DNA of 29,488 nucleotides, taken from assembly GCA_038751365.1 (NCBI GenBank), contig JBCDGH010000014.1, forward strand, positions 1 to 29,488. Direction: 5' to 3'. The first letter of the stretch is position 1. Every line of letters starts with the position of its first letter. The stretch is from JBCDGH01 sp038751365. Lineage in GTDB: Bacteria; Patescibacteriota; JACMRA01. Below, in pieces: positions 16,500 through 24,999 of this stretch. The notes beneath the pieces were generated by a model, which had not been told where the DNA came from, searched no databases, and worked only from the letters and a program-made list of their open reading frames with translations. The position numbers and the translations under genes are program-made.

Positions 16500-17672
16500 A
16501 TGCCATTAAAAATATATGCTAGGATCGTTCCTTCAGAGGAAGATTTAGCTTGGAATAAATTTATAAATGAGTGTAGATGGGGTGATATTTTGCAATTTAG
16601 CCAATGGGGTAGTATAAAAGCTAATGAGGGCTGGAGTAGCCTGAAGGTAGGAGTGTTTGCAGCAGATACAGGGTCGAAAGTAGAAGGTAGTGAACAACTT
16701 ATACTAGCTGGTCAGATACTGTACAAAAAGGCTACTTTTTTAGGTAACTATGCTTATATGCCTCATGGTCCTGTTTTTGATAACCATGAGTCTTTAGAAA
16801 ATGGTTTGCCTGTTTTAAGTGAGTTTGTATCTAAGCTTGCTAAGGAATATAACTTTTTTTGCTTAGAAGTAGAACCTAAGATTGGTTTTCTATCAGCAAA
16901 TAACCAAAACCAAATTGAAAGTCAGGGAGGCAAAAATTTAGAACATTTTTTTACCGGGGATCTACTAAAAGTCTTTAAGAATAATGGTTTTATTCAGACT
17001 GGTCGAAATATGCAACCAAAGCATAAACTATACTACGATTTAGGTTTAGGTGAAGATGAGTTGATTCAGCAATGTCAAAAAAATACTAGGTATAATATTA
17101 GATTAGCTAAAAAAAAAGGGGTGCAAGTGATCGAATATACTCCAGATTCCCCTGAGATCAAATCTAAAGTAGCTGAGTTCTATGATCTGATGTTAATAAC
17201 TCAAAAAAGAGCCAAAGGTTATCCCATCAGACCTTTTAAAAGTTTTTTAACTATGTTTGAAGCTTTCAAAGGAACTAATAACTTGTCTTTGTTTGAAGCA
17301 ATGTACGATGGTCAAACAATAGCAATGAACATTTCGCAACGGACAAAATGGTGGTCTTCATCTTTTTATGCCGCTTCAAATCGTCTTCACTCTAAAGTAA
17401 AGTCAATGTATTTATTACGTTGGGAGTCTATTCTAGCAGCAAAAAGTTCTGGCTCAAAGAGTTACGATTTTTGGGGTATCATTCCCAACTCTAGTCAGCA
17501 CTCAGGTTATTCTGATCATAAACTAAGCTTTGGAGGCTATCGAGTAGAGACTTATGGATTGTTGGCTCTACCCTTTAATAAATTATACTTTATGATTTGG
17601 AACCAGGGTATTTGGTTTAGAACCAGAATAGTAGATAGGTTTAGAAAATTAATTTGGAAAGTAGCTGATTAA
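16500..17672 (+). CDS. FemAB/FemX-family peptidoglycan interpeptide ligase
   Basis: A 390-aa member of the FemABX (GNAT-like) family, which uses aminoacyl-tRNA to add amino acids to the lipid II pentapeptide or performs related peptidyl transfers. Visible family signatures: ILQFSQWGSIK...GW (about 30-46), KNTRYNIRLAKKKGV (194-208), YDFWGI (322-327), and HSGYSDHKLSFGG (334-346, the G...K..FG element). The length fits the family. No signal peptide is seen; the enzyme should act on lipid II at the inner membrane face, and the C-terminal basic/aromatic region could touch the membrane. murJ begins 29 bases downstream, a sensible pairing because MurJ exports the FemX product. No Shine-Dalgarno is present. 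Which amino acid is added cannot be told from sequence. Confidence 0.88.
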   Translation: MPLKIYARIVPSEEDLAWNKFINECRWGDILQFSQWGSIKANEGWSSLKVGVFAADTGSKVEGSEQLILAGQILYKKATFLGNYAYMPHGPVFDNHESLENGLPVLSEFVSKLAKEYNFFCLEVEPKIGFLSANNQNQIESQGGKNLEHFFTGDLLKVFKNNGFIQTGRNMQPKHKLYYDLGLGEDELIQQCQKNTRYNIRLAKKKGVQVIEYTPDSPEIKSKVAEFYDLMLITQKRAKGYPIRPFKSFLTMFEAFKGTNNLSLFEAMYDGQTIAMNISQRTKWWSSSFYAASNRLHSKVKSMYLLRWESILAAKSSGSKSYDFWGIIPNSSQHSGYSDHKLSFGGYRVETYGLLALPFNKLYFMIWNQGIWFRTRIVDRFRKLIWKVAD

Positions 17673-17688
17673 AAGTTATACGAAGTCA
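17673..17688 (+). repeat. 16-base direct repeat, copy 1 (after femX stop)
   Basis: AAGTTATACGAAGTCA begins immediately after the TAA of the FemX-like gene. An identical copy spans the murJ stop at 19116-19131, so the two bracket murJ. Ten bases (TATACGAAGT) match an arm of loxP, but there is no opposing arm. Confidence 0.7.
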
Positions 17689-17701
17689 TTAGCAATTTAA
17701 T

Positions 17702-19117
17702 ATGTATACTTATTCACTAGCCAAACAAAAAATAGCTCAATTGTTCAATAGACCGAATCTGCGTGCGGTTTTTATAATTACTTTTTTTGCTTTCGTATCT
17801 AGAGCTTTAGGAATGTTAAGGCAAATTCTAGTCTATAATAGAATGGATAAAGTATCTTCTGATCTGCTTATTGCTGCAGATAAAATTCCAGCTAATATTG
17901 CCCAATTATTAATTACAGGAGCTATAATCAGCTCAGTTTTACCAGTAGCTAGCAGGCTAGAAACTGTCACTAGCGACAACAAAGAAGTCTCAAAGTATTT
18001 GAACTTAATGCTACTTGGGTTGCTTGCAGTTATTTTTGTTATAAACTTGAATGTACTAATTTTTACGCCTCAGATTCTTAGCTTACCATTCGTTACAAGT
18101 AAACCAGTATTAGATAGTTTTAAAAATGCTGGTGTTCTAAATGATTATTTTGCTGTAACCAGAATTTTATTAATCGGTCCGCTATTATTTGCGATGCAGG
18201 CTATCTTGAATGTATATCTCTTTCTGAAGAAAAAGTTTTTTGTTTTTGCCGGGGCAGGTGTAATTTATAATATAGGTTATATTGGCGGTATACTCTTAAC
18301 TTCGAGAAATGGTTATTTTACTACCGCATGGGGGGCAGTTGTAGGAATTTTATTAACTACATCTATTTATTTTATAGAAGCTAGAAGCTGTGGTTTTATG
18401 AGCCCTAGAGTCTTAATTACTGGTGGTCTTAATTGGGTTAAATCTTTAAAACAGAGCTTTAATAAGTACAGAAAAGATATTATTCAGACTTGGAAGGTTT
18501 TTTTACCTAGAATATTTATCCTAGATAGCGTTATTTCAGCAAATTTGTTAATTACTCCGATTGCTCAGAATAGTGGTCAAATTACGGCAGTTGATATTGC
18601 TCTTTCTATTCAAGGGGCATTTTATATTATAATTTCTTCTTTAAGCACAGTAATTTTTCCTGATTTAGCTAAATTACTCAACGAACAACACGATAAATTT
18701 TGGTCTGCTTTAGCTCAATATACCAAAAAAGCTGTTATGGTTAGCTTAGTAGTCACGCTTTTGACTATAATAGGAGCACCCTTGATAATGTATATTTTTG
18801 GTTTGTTTGGTAAGGGTCAAGATAATGAGTCTTATATTATAATGGTTGCTCAAACTGCTTCAGTAGGAATTGTTTTTCGGGCTTTCCGAGAAATTGTTAG
18901 TAAATATTTTTATGTTAAAGAACATTTATGGCAGCCTGCCTTGCTTTCTATGGGTGGTATTCTAGGGCAAGTCATTTCCACATACGTTTTGTTTAGATTA
19001 GGCGTAGATTCAGGTATCAACGTAGCAGTGACTTTAATAATTAATAATATTACCTGGTCTTGTATAGCTTGTTATCTGGTCTGGAATGAATGGAAGCTAC
19101 ATTTATCTCAAAAATAA
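17702..19117 (+). CDS. murJ: Lipid II flippase MurJ
   Basis: A 471-aa polytopic protein of the MOP-exporter superfamily that flips lipid II across the cytoplasmic membrane. The N-terminal MurJ pattern is clear: an SRALGMLRQILV segment in TM1, then DLLIAADKIPANIAQLL and a Gly/Ala-rich helix ending SSVLPVASRLE. The rest alternates long hydrophobic spans and short basic loops, consistent with about 13-14 helices. The length is near that of E. coli MurJ (511 aa), slightly shorter. The C-terminus ends soon after the last helix. It lies 29 bases after the FemX-like gene, forming a cell-wall pair. It is bracketed by the 16-base direct repeat, one copy of which overlaps its stop codon. No Shine-Dalgarno sequence is present. 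Confidence 0.9.
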   Translation: MYTYSLAKQKIAQLFNRPNLRAVFIITFFAFVSRALGMLRQILVYNRMDKVSSDLLIAADKIPANIAQLLITGAIISSVLPVASRLETVTSDNKEVSKYLNLMLLGLLAVIFVINLNVLIFTPQILSLPFVTSKPVLDSFKNAGVLNDYFAVTRILLIGPLLFAMQAILNVYLFLKKKFFVFAGAGVIYNIGYIGGILLTSRNGYFTTAWGAVVGILLTTSIYFIEARSCGFMSPRVLITGGLNWVKSLKQSFNKYRKDIIQTWKVFLPRIFILDSVISANLLITPIAQNSGQITAVDIALSIQGAFYIIISSLSTVIFPDLAKLLNEQHDKFWSALAQYTKKAVMVSLVVTLLTIIGAPLIMYIFGLFGKGQDNESYIIMVAQTASVGIVFRAFREIVSKYFYVKEHLWQPALLSMGGILGQVISTYVLFRLGVDSGINVAVTLIINNITWSCIACYLVWNEWKLHLSQK

Positions 19118-19131
19118 GTTATACGAAGTCA
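19116..19131 (+). repeat. 16-base direct repeat, copy 2 (over murJ stop)
   Basis: Identical to 17673-17688 over 16 bases; its first two bases belong to the murJ TAA. It may be a shared 3'-end or mRNA-processing signal, or the footprint of an old insertion or duplication. Confidence 0.7.
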
Positions 19132-19134
19132 AAA

Positions 19135-19152
19135 AATTTTAGATCTAAAATT
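19135..19152. repeat. 18-base perfect palindrome between murJ and dnaG
   Basis: AATTTTAGATCTAAAATT is self-complementary with no mismatch. As RNA it would fold to a weak A/U stem with loop GATC and no T-run, so a protein-binding site is at least as likely as a terminator. Confidence 0.55.
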
Positions 19153-19186
19153 GCCAAGAATAAAATATTAAGTAAGATATTTATCA

Positions 19187-20911
19187 ATGAGCAATATATG
19201 GCAAGATATTAAAGACAGGGTCTCGGTTGATGAGGTAATCCAAGATTATATTCCTATAATATCGCAAGGAGGTTCATATAAGGCGTTATGCCCATTTCAT
19301 AACGAGAAAACACCTTCTTTAGTAATTAGCCCAGATAAAGGTATTTGGCATTGCTTTGGCTGCGGAGCTGGGGGTGATATTTTTGCCTTTGTATCTGATA
19401 TCGAAAATATCACAAAGAAAGAGGCTCTGACTAAATTAGCCAAAAAAGCTGGTATAAAGCTAGAATCACAACACAATAATCTCGAAGAAAAAGAAGCTAA
19501 AGCTCAATCAGTTAACAGCTTTGAGTCTGGTTTAAAGCTATTAGAATGGTCTAGTGACATATACCATAAAATTTTACTAAAAGTAACACAGGATCGTAAA
19601 AATCCTATCACACAATATTGTCTTAACAGGGGTTTGACTCAAGAAATTATTCAAAAGTTTAAACTTGGCTACGCACCCAAGAATAACCTTGTAACAGAGT
19701 TGGTTAGGAAATATAATATTGACTACCAGACGATGCAGGCTATAGGTGTGCTAAAATTAAAAAGTAGTCTTGATCAAGCCAAGGTAAAGCAAATTGAGCT
19801 TTCAATGCTATCAGACAAATTTGTGGACAGACTGGTTATTCCTATCTTTGATAAGCAGTCTAGGATAATTGGTTTTACTGCTAGAGTTTTACCTTATGAT
19901 AATATTGAACGCCCAAAATATTTGAACTCCCCTCAGACAGACTGGTTTAATAAGAGTAACATTTGGTACGGTTGGAGTCAGTCAAGGCCTCAGATTATTC
20001 AGAATAAAAAAGCTCTTATTGTAGAGGGTAATATGGATGTAGTTAGTAGTTTTAGACACGGTTTTGATTTTACTCTAGCGAGTCAAGGTACGTCTTTCAC
20101 TGAAAATCAACTAAAACTGTTAAAAAATCTTACCAGAGTTGTGTGGTTAGCTTTTGATAATGACGAAGCAGGCAAACTTTCTTCAGATAAGTTCTTTAAA
20201 TCTGCTAGCTTACTTGAAATAGAAGTGAATAAGGTAGTAATTCCTAAGGAATATAAAGATTTGGACGAATATCTCAACTCAGAAAAACCCACTCAGCTCA
20301 ATGTAATTCCTTATTTAGATTGGGTGCTGCAAAGTAAATCTAGCTTAATTAGAAGTTCTGATAGTCAGGTTCAAAAAGAAAATATATTAAAATTACTTGA
20401 TTTAATTAGCACTGTGAGTCCAATTAGTAGAGAACAATATCTAAAAAAACTGTCAGCTTTATCAAAAATTAGTATAGCAACTCTGCAAAGCCTGCTTAAG
20501 CCTGTAGCTACTGGAACGGGTAAGACAGAAGGTCTAGGTTTGGGTGAACAAGAAGACTTAGTAAATTTAGAACAACTAGCTTATAATAATTTACAAAACT
20601 TTATTTCTGGTGTCACCGCTTACTTTCCGACTAAAACACCTTTAGTTTGGGATTGTTATACCTTACTCAACCAAATACTACCGCAGTTATCTAAATTTCG
20701 AGACATGGATGACTTCCTCAAAAGCAATCAAGATATATTCGATCTAATCTCCTCTCAAAAACAAGAACTATCAGAACTGAGCGTCTTAGAAGTGATATGG
20801 AAATCTTTAATTCACTATCTAGACAACCATCTAAGTAGCTTTATACTAGACTCTAATCTGAAAGCTATTTATCTTAAACTCAAAGGAATTAATTTCCTTA
20901 ACTATTCCTAA
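19187..20911 (+). CDS. dnaG: DNA primase DnaG
   Basis: A 574-aa bacterial primase that makes RNA primers at the replication fork; length is normal (E. coli 581). The N-terminal CHC2 zinc-binding domain shows Cys35, His38, Cys56 and Cys59 (CPFH...HCFGC). A catalytic core with the RNA-polymerase fold follows, with a RGLTQEIIQKFKLGYAP element and FTAR near the active site. The TOPRIM domain carries EGNMDV (280-285; Glu280) and DNDEAGK (324-330; Asp324 and Asp326). The ~160-residue C-terminal region is divergent, as expected for a helicase-interaction domain. The usual sigma-operon neighbours (rpsU, rpoD) are absent from both sides; murJ lies upstream and rpoB downstream. An 18-base palindrome precedes it and rpoB has its own promoter. 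No Shine-Dalgarno sequence is present. Confidence 0.95.
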   Translation: MSNIWQDIKDRVSVDEVIQDYIPIISQGGSYKALCPFHNEKTPSLVISPDKGIWHCFGCGAGGDIFAFVSDIENITKKEALTKLAKKAGIKLESQHNNLEEKEAKAQSVNSFESGLKLLEWSSDIYHKILLKVTQDRKNPITQYCLNRGLTQEIIQKFKLGYAPKNNLVTELVRKYNIDYQTMQAIGVLKLKSSLDQAKVKQIELSMLSDKFVDRLVIPIFDKQSRIIGFTARVLPYDNIERPKYLNSPQTDWFNKSNIWYGWSQSRPQIIQNKKALIVEGNMDVVSSFRHGFDFTLASQGTSFTENQLKLLKNLTRVVWLAFDNDEAGKLSSDKFFKSASLLEIEVNKVVIPKEYKDLDEYLNSEKPTQLNVIPYLDWVLQSKSSLIRSSDSQVQKENILKLLDLISTVSPISREQYLKKLSALSKISIATLQSLLKPVATGTGKTEGLGLGEQEDLVNLEQLAYNNLQNFISGVTAYFPTKTPLVWDCYTLLNQILPQLSKFRDMDDFLKSNQDIFDLISSQKQELSELSVLEVIWKSLIHYLDNHLSSFILDSNLKAIYLKLKGINFLNYS

Positions 20912-20921
20912 GCTTTATAGC

Positions 20922-20951
20922 TTGACAATAAATGTTTACTTAGTAGATAAT
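20922..20951 (+). promoter_or_regulatory. Sigma70 promoter of rpoB
   Basis: Perfect TTGACA (20922-20927), an 18-base spacer and GATAAT (20946-20951). The ATG at 20963 lies 11 bases after the -10, so the leader would be about 5 bases or less. A TTTATAGCTTGAC motif (20914-20926) shared with two other intergenic regions overlaps the -35, and a small hairpin AAGCT / AGCTT (20910-20923) abuts it. Confidence 0.65.
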
Positions 20952-20962
20952 AATTATTATTT

Positions 20963-23900
20963 ATGGCTATTCAAAAAATTCAACGAAATAACTTTGGAGT
21001 CGATCATCACTTGTTTCCTGTATCAAACCTGAATGCAATGCAACAGGAATCCTATCAGCTTTTTTGGAAGAAGGAGCTTAGTAAAATCCTACAAGAATTT
21101 AGCCCAATTGTTGATACCAGTGGGGGTAGGTGGCAAATTAGCCTAGGTCCTGATTTTTATTTGGAAGCTGATCCTAGTAAAGATGAATACAAACCTTTGT
21201 TGGAAAGCTCTACTTACTCTGCCCCATTATATATTAATGTCACAGTAGAGAATTTGGTCACTAAGGAGAAAAAAAATCAGAGAGTTTTTGTTGGTAATGT
21301 GCCTTTAATGACAAGGAAAGGTAACTTTATTATTAACGGAGTCCAAAAAATAGTAGTTAGCCAGCTTGTTAAGTCACCAGGTTTGTTATACATGAGAGAT
21401 ATTGATAAAGGTAATTTTGTCTATACTGCGAGGATTATACCGAGTAGAGGTATCTGGGTTGATTTAGAGATAGGTTCTGATAATGTAATTTATGCTAGAA
21501 TCGATAGAAAAAAGAAGTTTCCAGCTACTCAGCTTTTAAAACTCTTCGGTACTAGTAAAGAGCAAGACATTATTAACTTGTTTAAAGACGTAGATGTAGA
21601 TGAGAAGGTAAGTTATATCCAATCTACCTTAGAGAAAGATTCAGCTTTTGGGGTAGAAGATGCAGTTAATTCAATCTATAAAAAGATTAGACCAGGTGAT
21701 ATAGTATCTATTGAACAAGGTAGAAAATACATCTTGTCTTTGTTTGAAGATGGTGGTAAATATGATTTCGGGTCAGTCGGCAGATATAAGTTTGATCACC
21801 GCTTGCAATATGAGTCTAAGCCGGAAGAAGGTGCGGAGTACAAAAAAACTCTATCTGTAGGAGAAGTGACTGCAGCAATTAAAGAGTTGATCAGAATGGC
21901 TGTTGAGAGAGAAGAGCCAGATAATATTGATTCTTTGAGTAATAGAAGAGTTAGAGGTGTAGGTGAATGGTTAGGTAATACTTTTAAGGCAGGTTTGAGT
22001 AGGGTTGTCAGAAATACTAAAGACAAAATGACTTTGAATGAAGATCAGAATTTTACGCCTGCTCAACTAGTAAATATGCGACCTTTGGCGGCAATGGTTG
22101 AAGATTTTTTTAATACTTCTCAGCTATCTAGGTTTATGGATCAAACTAACTTGCTATCTGAGATGGATCAGAGGCAGTTCATGACCTGTGCAGGTCCAGG
22201 AGGTTTAACTAGAGAGAGAGCAGGATTCGAGGTTAGAGACGTACAACCTAGTTATTATGGTAGAATTTGTCCTGTAAATACGCCTGAAGGTCCTGCCTTT
22301 GGACTTAATCTTCATGCAGCTATCTACTCGAAAGTAAATAAAATGGGTTTTTTGGAAACGCCTTATTTGAAGATAAAGCATTCCTTGCCAGTGTCTGATA
22401 AGAGTTTAATCTCTAGAGTGATTCAAGAAGATATAATGGTAGCTGGTAAAAGAAAATTCAAAGCTGGGCAGTTAGTGACTGAGGATGTTTGGGAACAGTT
22501 AAATGAAATTGATCAGAACAAGGTTATTAAAGTTAAGACTCACGTCTCTCAAGAGGTTGTGTGGCTTAGTAGCGAGGAGGAATCAAGATACATTATTGCG
22601 GAGAATGTAAGTGAAAAAGATGAGCTTGGACATTTTCTTTATGAAGCGATTGGGGCTCGAAAAGAAGGTAATCCTGTACAAGTAAATGTAGAAGAGGTGG
22701 AATATATGGATGTTGCTTCAAACCAAATTTTTAGCTTATCAACCTGTATGGTTCCATTTGTGGCTCAGACGGATGGTTCACGTGTGCTTATGGGTACTAA
22801 TCAGCAAGGTCAAGCTCTACCTTTGGTTAAGCCTGAGCAGCCCATAGTAGCCACTGGATTCGAAAAGATAGCTGCTGATTATAGTGGGTACATGTTTACA
22901 TCTGAATGTGATGGTACTGTGTTGAAAGCAGATGGAGCTGAAGTAATAGTCTCTGATGATAAAACAAAAGAGAAATTTTATTATAAACCTCTTAAATTTT
23001 TACCATCCAACGGTCACTCAACAATTAATCAAAGAGTTAGAGTACATCCAGGTGAGAAAGTAAAGAAAGGAGATGTTTTGGTAGAAGGTTTTGGCATACA
23101 CAATGGTGAATTCGCTATTGGACAAAATGTTAGAGTAGCCTTTTTGCCATTTAAGGGTTATAATTTCGAAGATGCTATTGTATTATCAGAGAAGCTTGTA
23201 CAGAAAGATAAATTTACTTCGACGCATATCTACGAGCTAGTTTGTGATGTTCACGAGACCAGATTAGGTAACGAAGAAATTACTAGAGACATACCCAATG
23301 TAGCAACTGATAAATTAAGAAAACTAGACAAGGATGGCATCATTCATTTAGGAGCATATGTTGACTCCGGAGACATTTTGGTAGGTAAGATAACTCCAAA
23401 AGGTGAGGTAGATCTATCTCCTGAAGATAAACTTATCAGAGTTCTTTTCGGTGAGTATTCAAGAGATGTAAAGGATAGTTCTTTATATCTAGAGCATGGT
23501 CTTAATGGTAAGGTTATTTCGATAAGAACTTTCAGTAGAGCAAATGGAGACACTCTACCTAATGACGTTTTACAGAGAGTTCATATCTGGTTAGCTACTA
23601 CCAGAAAGATTAAGTTAGGTGATAAAATGGCTGGAAGGCATGGAAACAAAGGTGTAGTATCAGTCGTTCTGCCTGTGGCTGACATGCCATATACAGCGGA
23701 TGGCGTACCTGTGGATGTAATACTAAACCCGCTAGGTGTTATTGGTCGAATGAACTTGGGTCAGTTACTTGAGACTCACCTTGGTCTTGTATGTAATAAG
23801 CAAAATTTGAAGGCAATTACGCAACCTTTAAATGAAATCCCAGCTGAAACCATAAAGCAAGAGTTAGTGCAATCAGGCTATAGTGAAGACGGTAAAGTTG

Positions 23901-24373
23901 ATTTATGGGATGGAGAAACTGGTGAAAAGTATGATAGACCTGTGGTAGTAGGGTATCTATATTTAAACAAGCTTCACCATCTGGTTGATGATAAAATTCA
24001 TACTAGATCTACTGGACCTTATTCCCTTGTTACTCAGCAGCCTCTAGGTGGTAGAAGTCATTCCGGAGGTCAGAGATTTGGTGAAATGGAGGTGTGGGCT
24101 TTAGAGGCTTATGGTGCTGCTCACGCTTTACAAGAAATGCTGACGATCAAATCGGATGACGTGAAAGGTAGAGATGCAGCCTTTGAAGCTATAGTTAGAG
24201 AAAAACCAATCATGAGTCCAAATCTGCCAAGCTCCTTTATAGTGTTAGCTAACGAGTTAACTTCACTAGGAATTAAGGTTAATGCCCAAGTTACAGAAAC
24301 AGCTGATCAGTATGATAGACATGTTGACGAGAGTTTGGCGCTGTCAGTGGATGAAGGTAATTTAGATAGATAG
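20963..24373 (+). CDS. rpoB: DNA-directed RNA polymerase beta subunit
   Basis: A 1136-aa beta subunit, compact compared with E. coli (1342), so the lineage-specific insertions are missing. Conserved elements in order: SQLVKSPGLLYMRD, ARIIPSRGIW, the rifampicin region SQLSRFMDQTNLLSE (386-400) followed by GPGGLTRERAGFEVRDV, CPVNTPEGP (436-444), GYNFEDAIVLSE, the active-centre GDKMAGRHGNKG (886-897) and C-terminal QPLGGRSHSGGQRFGEMEVW with KSDDVKGR. Key drug-contact residues differ from E. coli: Q513 is Arg390, H526 is Gln403, R529 is Phe406 and S531 is Thr408. PEGPN is PEGPA. rpoC does not follow; a Wzz-like gene begins 17 bases downstream. Its own promoter precedes it. Identity is certain; the drug phenotype is inference. 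Confidence 0.98.
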   Translation: MAIQKIQRNNFGVDHHLFPVSNLNAMQQESYQLFWKKELSKILQEFSPIVDTSGGRWQISLGPDFYLEADPSKDEYKPLLESSTYSAPLYINVTVENLVTKEKKNQRVFVGNVPLMTRKGNFIINGVQKIVVSQLVKSPGLLYMRDIDKGNFVYTARIIPSRGIWVDLEIGSDNVIYARIDRKKKFPATQLLKLFGTSKEQDIINLFKDVDVDEKVSYIQSTLEKDSAFGVEDAVNSIYKKIRPGDIVSIEQGRKYILSLFEDGGKYDFGSVGRYKFDHRLQYESKPEEGAEYKKTLSVGEVTAAIKELIRMAVEREEPDNIDSLSNRRVRGVGEWLGNTFKAGLSRVVRNTKDKMTLNEDQNFTPAQLVNMRPLAAMVEDFFNTSQLSRFMDQTNLLSEMDQRQFMTCAGPGGLTRERAGFEVRDVQPSYYGRICPVNTPEGPAFGLNLHAAIYSKVNKMGFLETPYLKIKHSLPVSDKSLISRVIQEDIMVAGKRKFKAGQLVTEDVWEQLNEIDQNKVIKVKTHVSQEVVWLSSEEESRYIIAENVSEKDELGHFLYEAIGARKEGNPVQVNVEEVEYMDVASNQIFSLSTCMVPFVAQTDGSRVLMGTNQQGQALPLVKPEQPIVATGFEKIAADYSGYMFTSECDGTVLKADGAEVIVSDDKTKEKFYYKPLKFLPSNGHSTINQRVRVHPGEKVKKGDVLVEGFGIHNGEFAIGQNVRVAFLPFKGYNFEDAIVLSEKLVQKDKFTSTHIYELVCDVHETRLGNEEITRDIPNVATDKLRKLDKDGIIHLGAYVDSGDILVGKITPKGEVDLSPEDKLIRVLFGEYSRDVKDSSLYLEHGLNGKVISIRTFSRANGDTLPNDVLQRVHIWLATTRKIKLGDKMAGRHGNKGVVSVVLPVADMPYTADGVPVDVILNPLGVIGRMNLGQLLETHLGLVCNKQNLKAITQPLNEIPAETIKQELVQSGYSEDGKVDLWDGETGEKYDRPVVVGYLYLNKLHHLVDDKIHTRSTGPYSLVTQQPLGGRSHSGGQRFGEMEVWALEAYGAAHALQEMLTIKSDDVKGRDAAFEAIVREKPIMSPNLPSSFIVLANELTSLGIKVNAQVTETADQYDRHVDESLALSVDEGNLDR

Positions 24374-24390
24374 CTTTAATAAACATACTT

Positions 24391-24993
24391 ATGTCATTTA
24401 AGGAAGTTAGAAGTAGAATATTCAAAAGATGGTGGGTTATTTTAACAACTACTATACTTTTTGTTTTATTATTCTACCCTTGGGCTAGCTCTGTCTCCTA
24501 TCAATCAAGTATTGGCTTAGGAATGAGTTTTAGTAGTGAGTCTTTTGATACCGACTCCGGTTTGGCTTATGTGGAAGTACTTGAAAGCTTTAGTAGCTTT
24601 TTGGAAGGCAGGTTCAAATCCGTTGAAGTTCAAAGTATGGTAGCTTATTCGGCAGGACTTATACAAACAAGTTATGATAATAAAGCCCCTTTCTATAGTG
24701 TTGTAGGGGTCGGTGCTGGATTCATTAATATAAACTTTGATAATTCTGATTCAATAGAGCAGGCTAACGACTTTTTATATGGGGTTAAACTTGCCTACAG
24801 CAGTATTGTTGATGAATGGAATAATGCTAGACTTGATGAATATAAAGTTATTAAGATGGATAAATTCAATGAAGTTGTTGTAGAAAGTGAGAAGCCTTTA
24901 CAATTTCAATTGCTTCCAGTGGTTGTAGGCTGGTTACTCGGAGTAGTAATAGCTTTGATATTGCCTTTTAAGCAAAGTGTAGTAAGTTCCTAA
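24391..24993 (+). CDS. Membrane protein with Wzz-like (polysaccharide co-polymerase) topology
   Basis: A 200-aa protein with basic N-terminal residues, one hydrophobic span at about 14-32 (WWVILTTTILFVLLFYPWA), a ~140-residue polar extracytoplasmic segment, and a second span at about 176-193 (LLPVVVGWLLGVVIALIL) preceded by a KPLQFQ stretch. This two-span layout, with a Pro-associated C-terminal helix, is that of Wzz/chain-length-determinant and tyrosine-kinase-adaptor proteins of capsule or O-antigen export. The usual Wzz sequence signature is not clear, so the call is by topology only. It sits 17 bases after rpoB and 6 bases before the rhomboid gene, so all three are likely cotranscribed. 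The partner could be a glycan-assembly system elsewhere. Confidence 0.5.
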   Translation: MSFKEVRSRIFKRWWVILTTTILFVLLFYPWASSVSYQSSIGLGMSFSSESFDTDSGLAYVEVLESFSSFLEGRFKSVEVQSMVAYSAGLIQTSYDNKAPFYSVVGVGAGFININFDNSDSIEQANDFLYGVKLAYSSIVDEWNNARLDEYKVIKMDKFNEVVVESEKPLQFQLLPVVVGWLLGVVIALILPFKQSVVSS

Positions 24994-24999
24994 AATTAT

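Noticed and set aside
17107..17115. Run of nine A in the FemX-like gene as a programmed frameshift or phase-variation site
   Set aside because: The frame stays intact, encodes the conserved KKKG segment, and no alternative-frame product follows.
17673..19131. loxP-like recombination site
   Set aside because: Only 10 bases match one loxP arm; there is no inverted second arm or 8-base spacer, and no recombinase gene is in the window.
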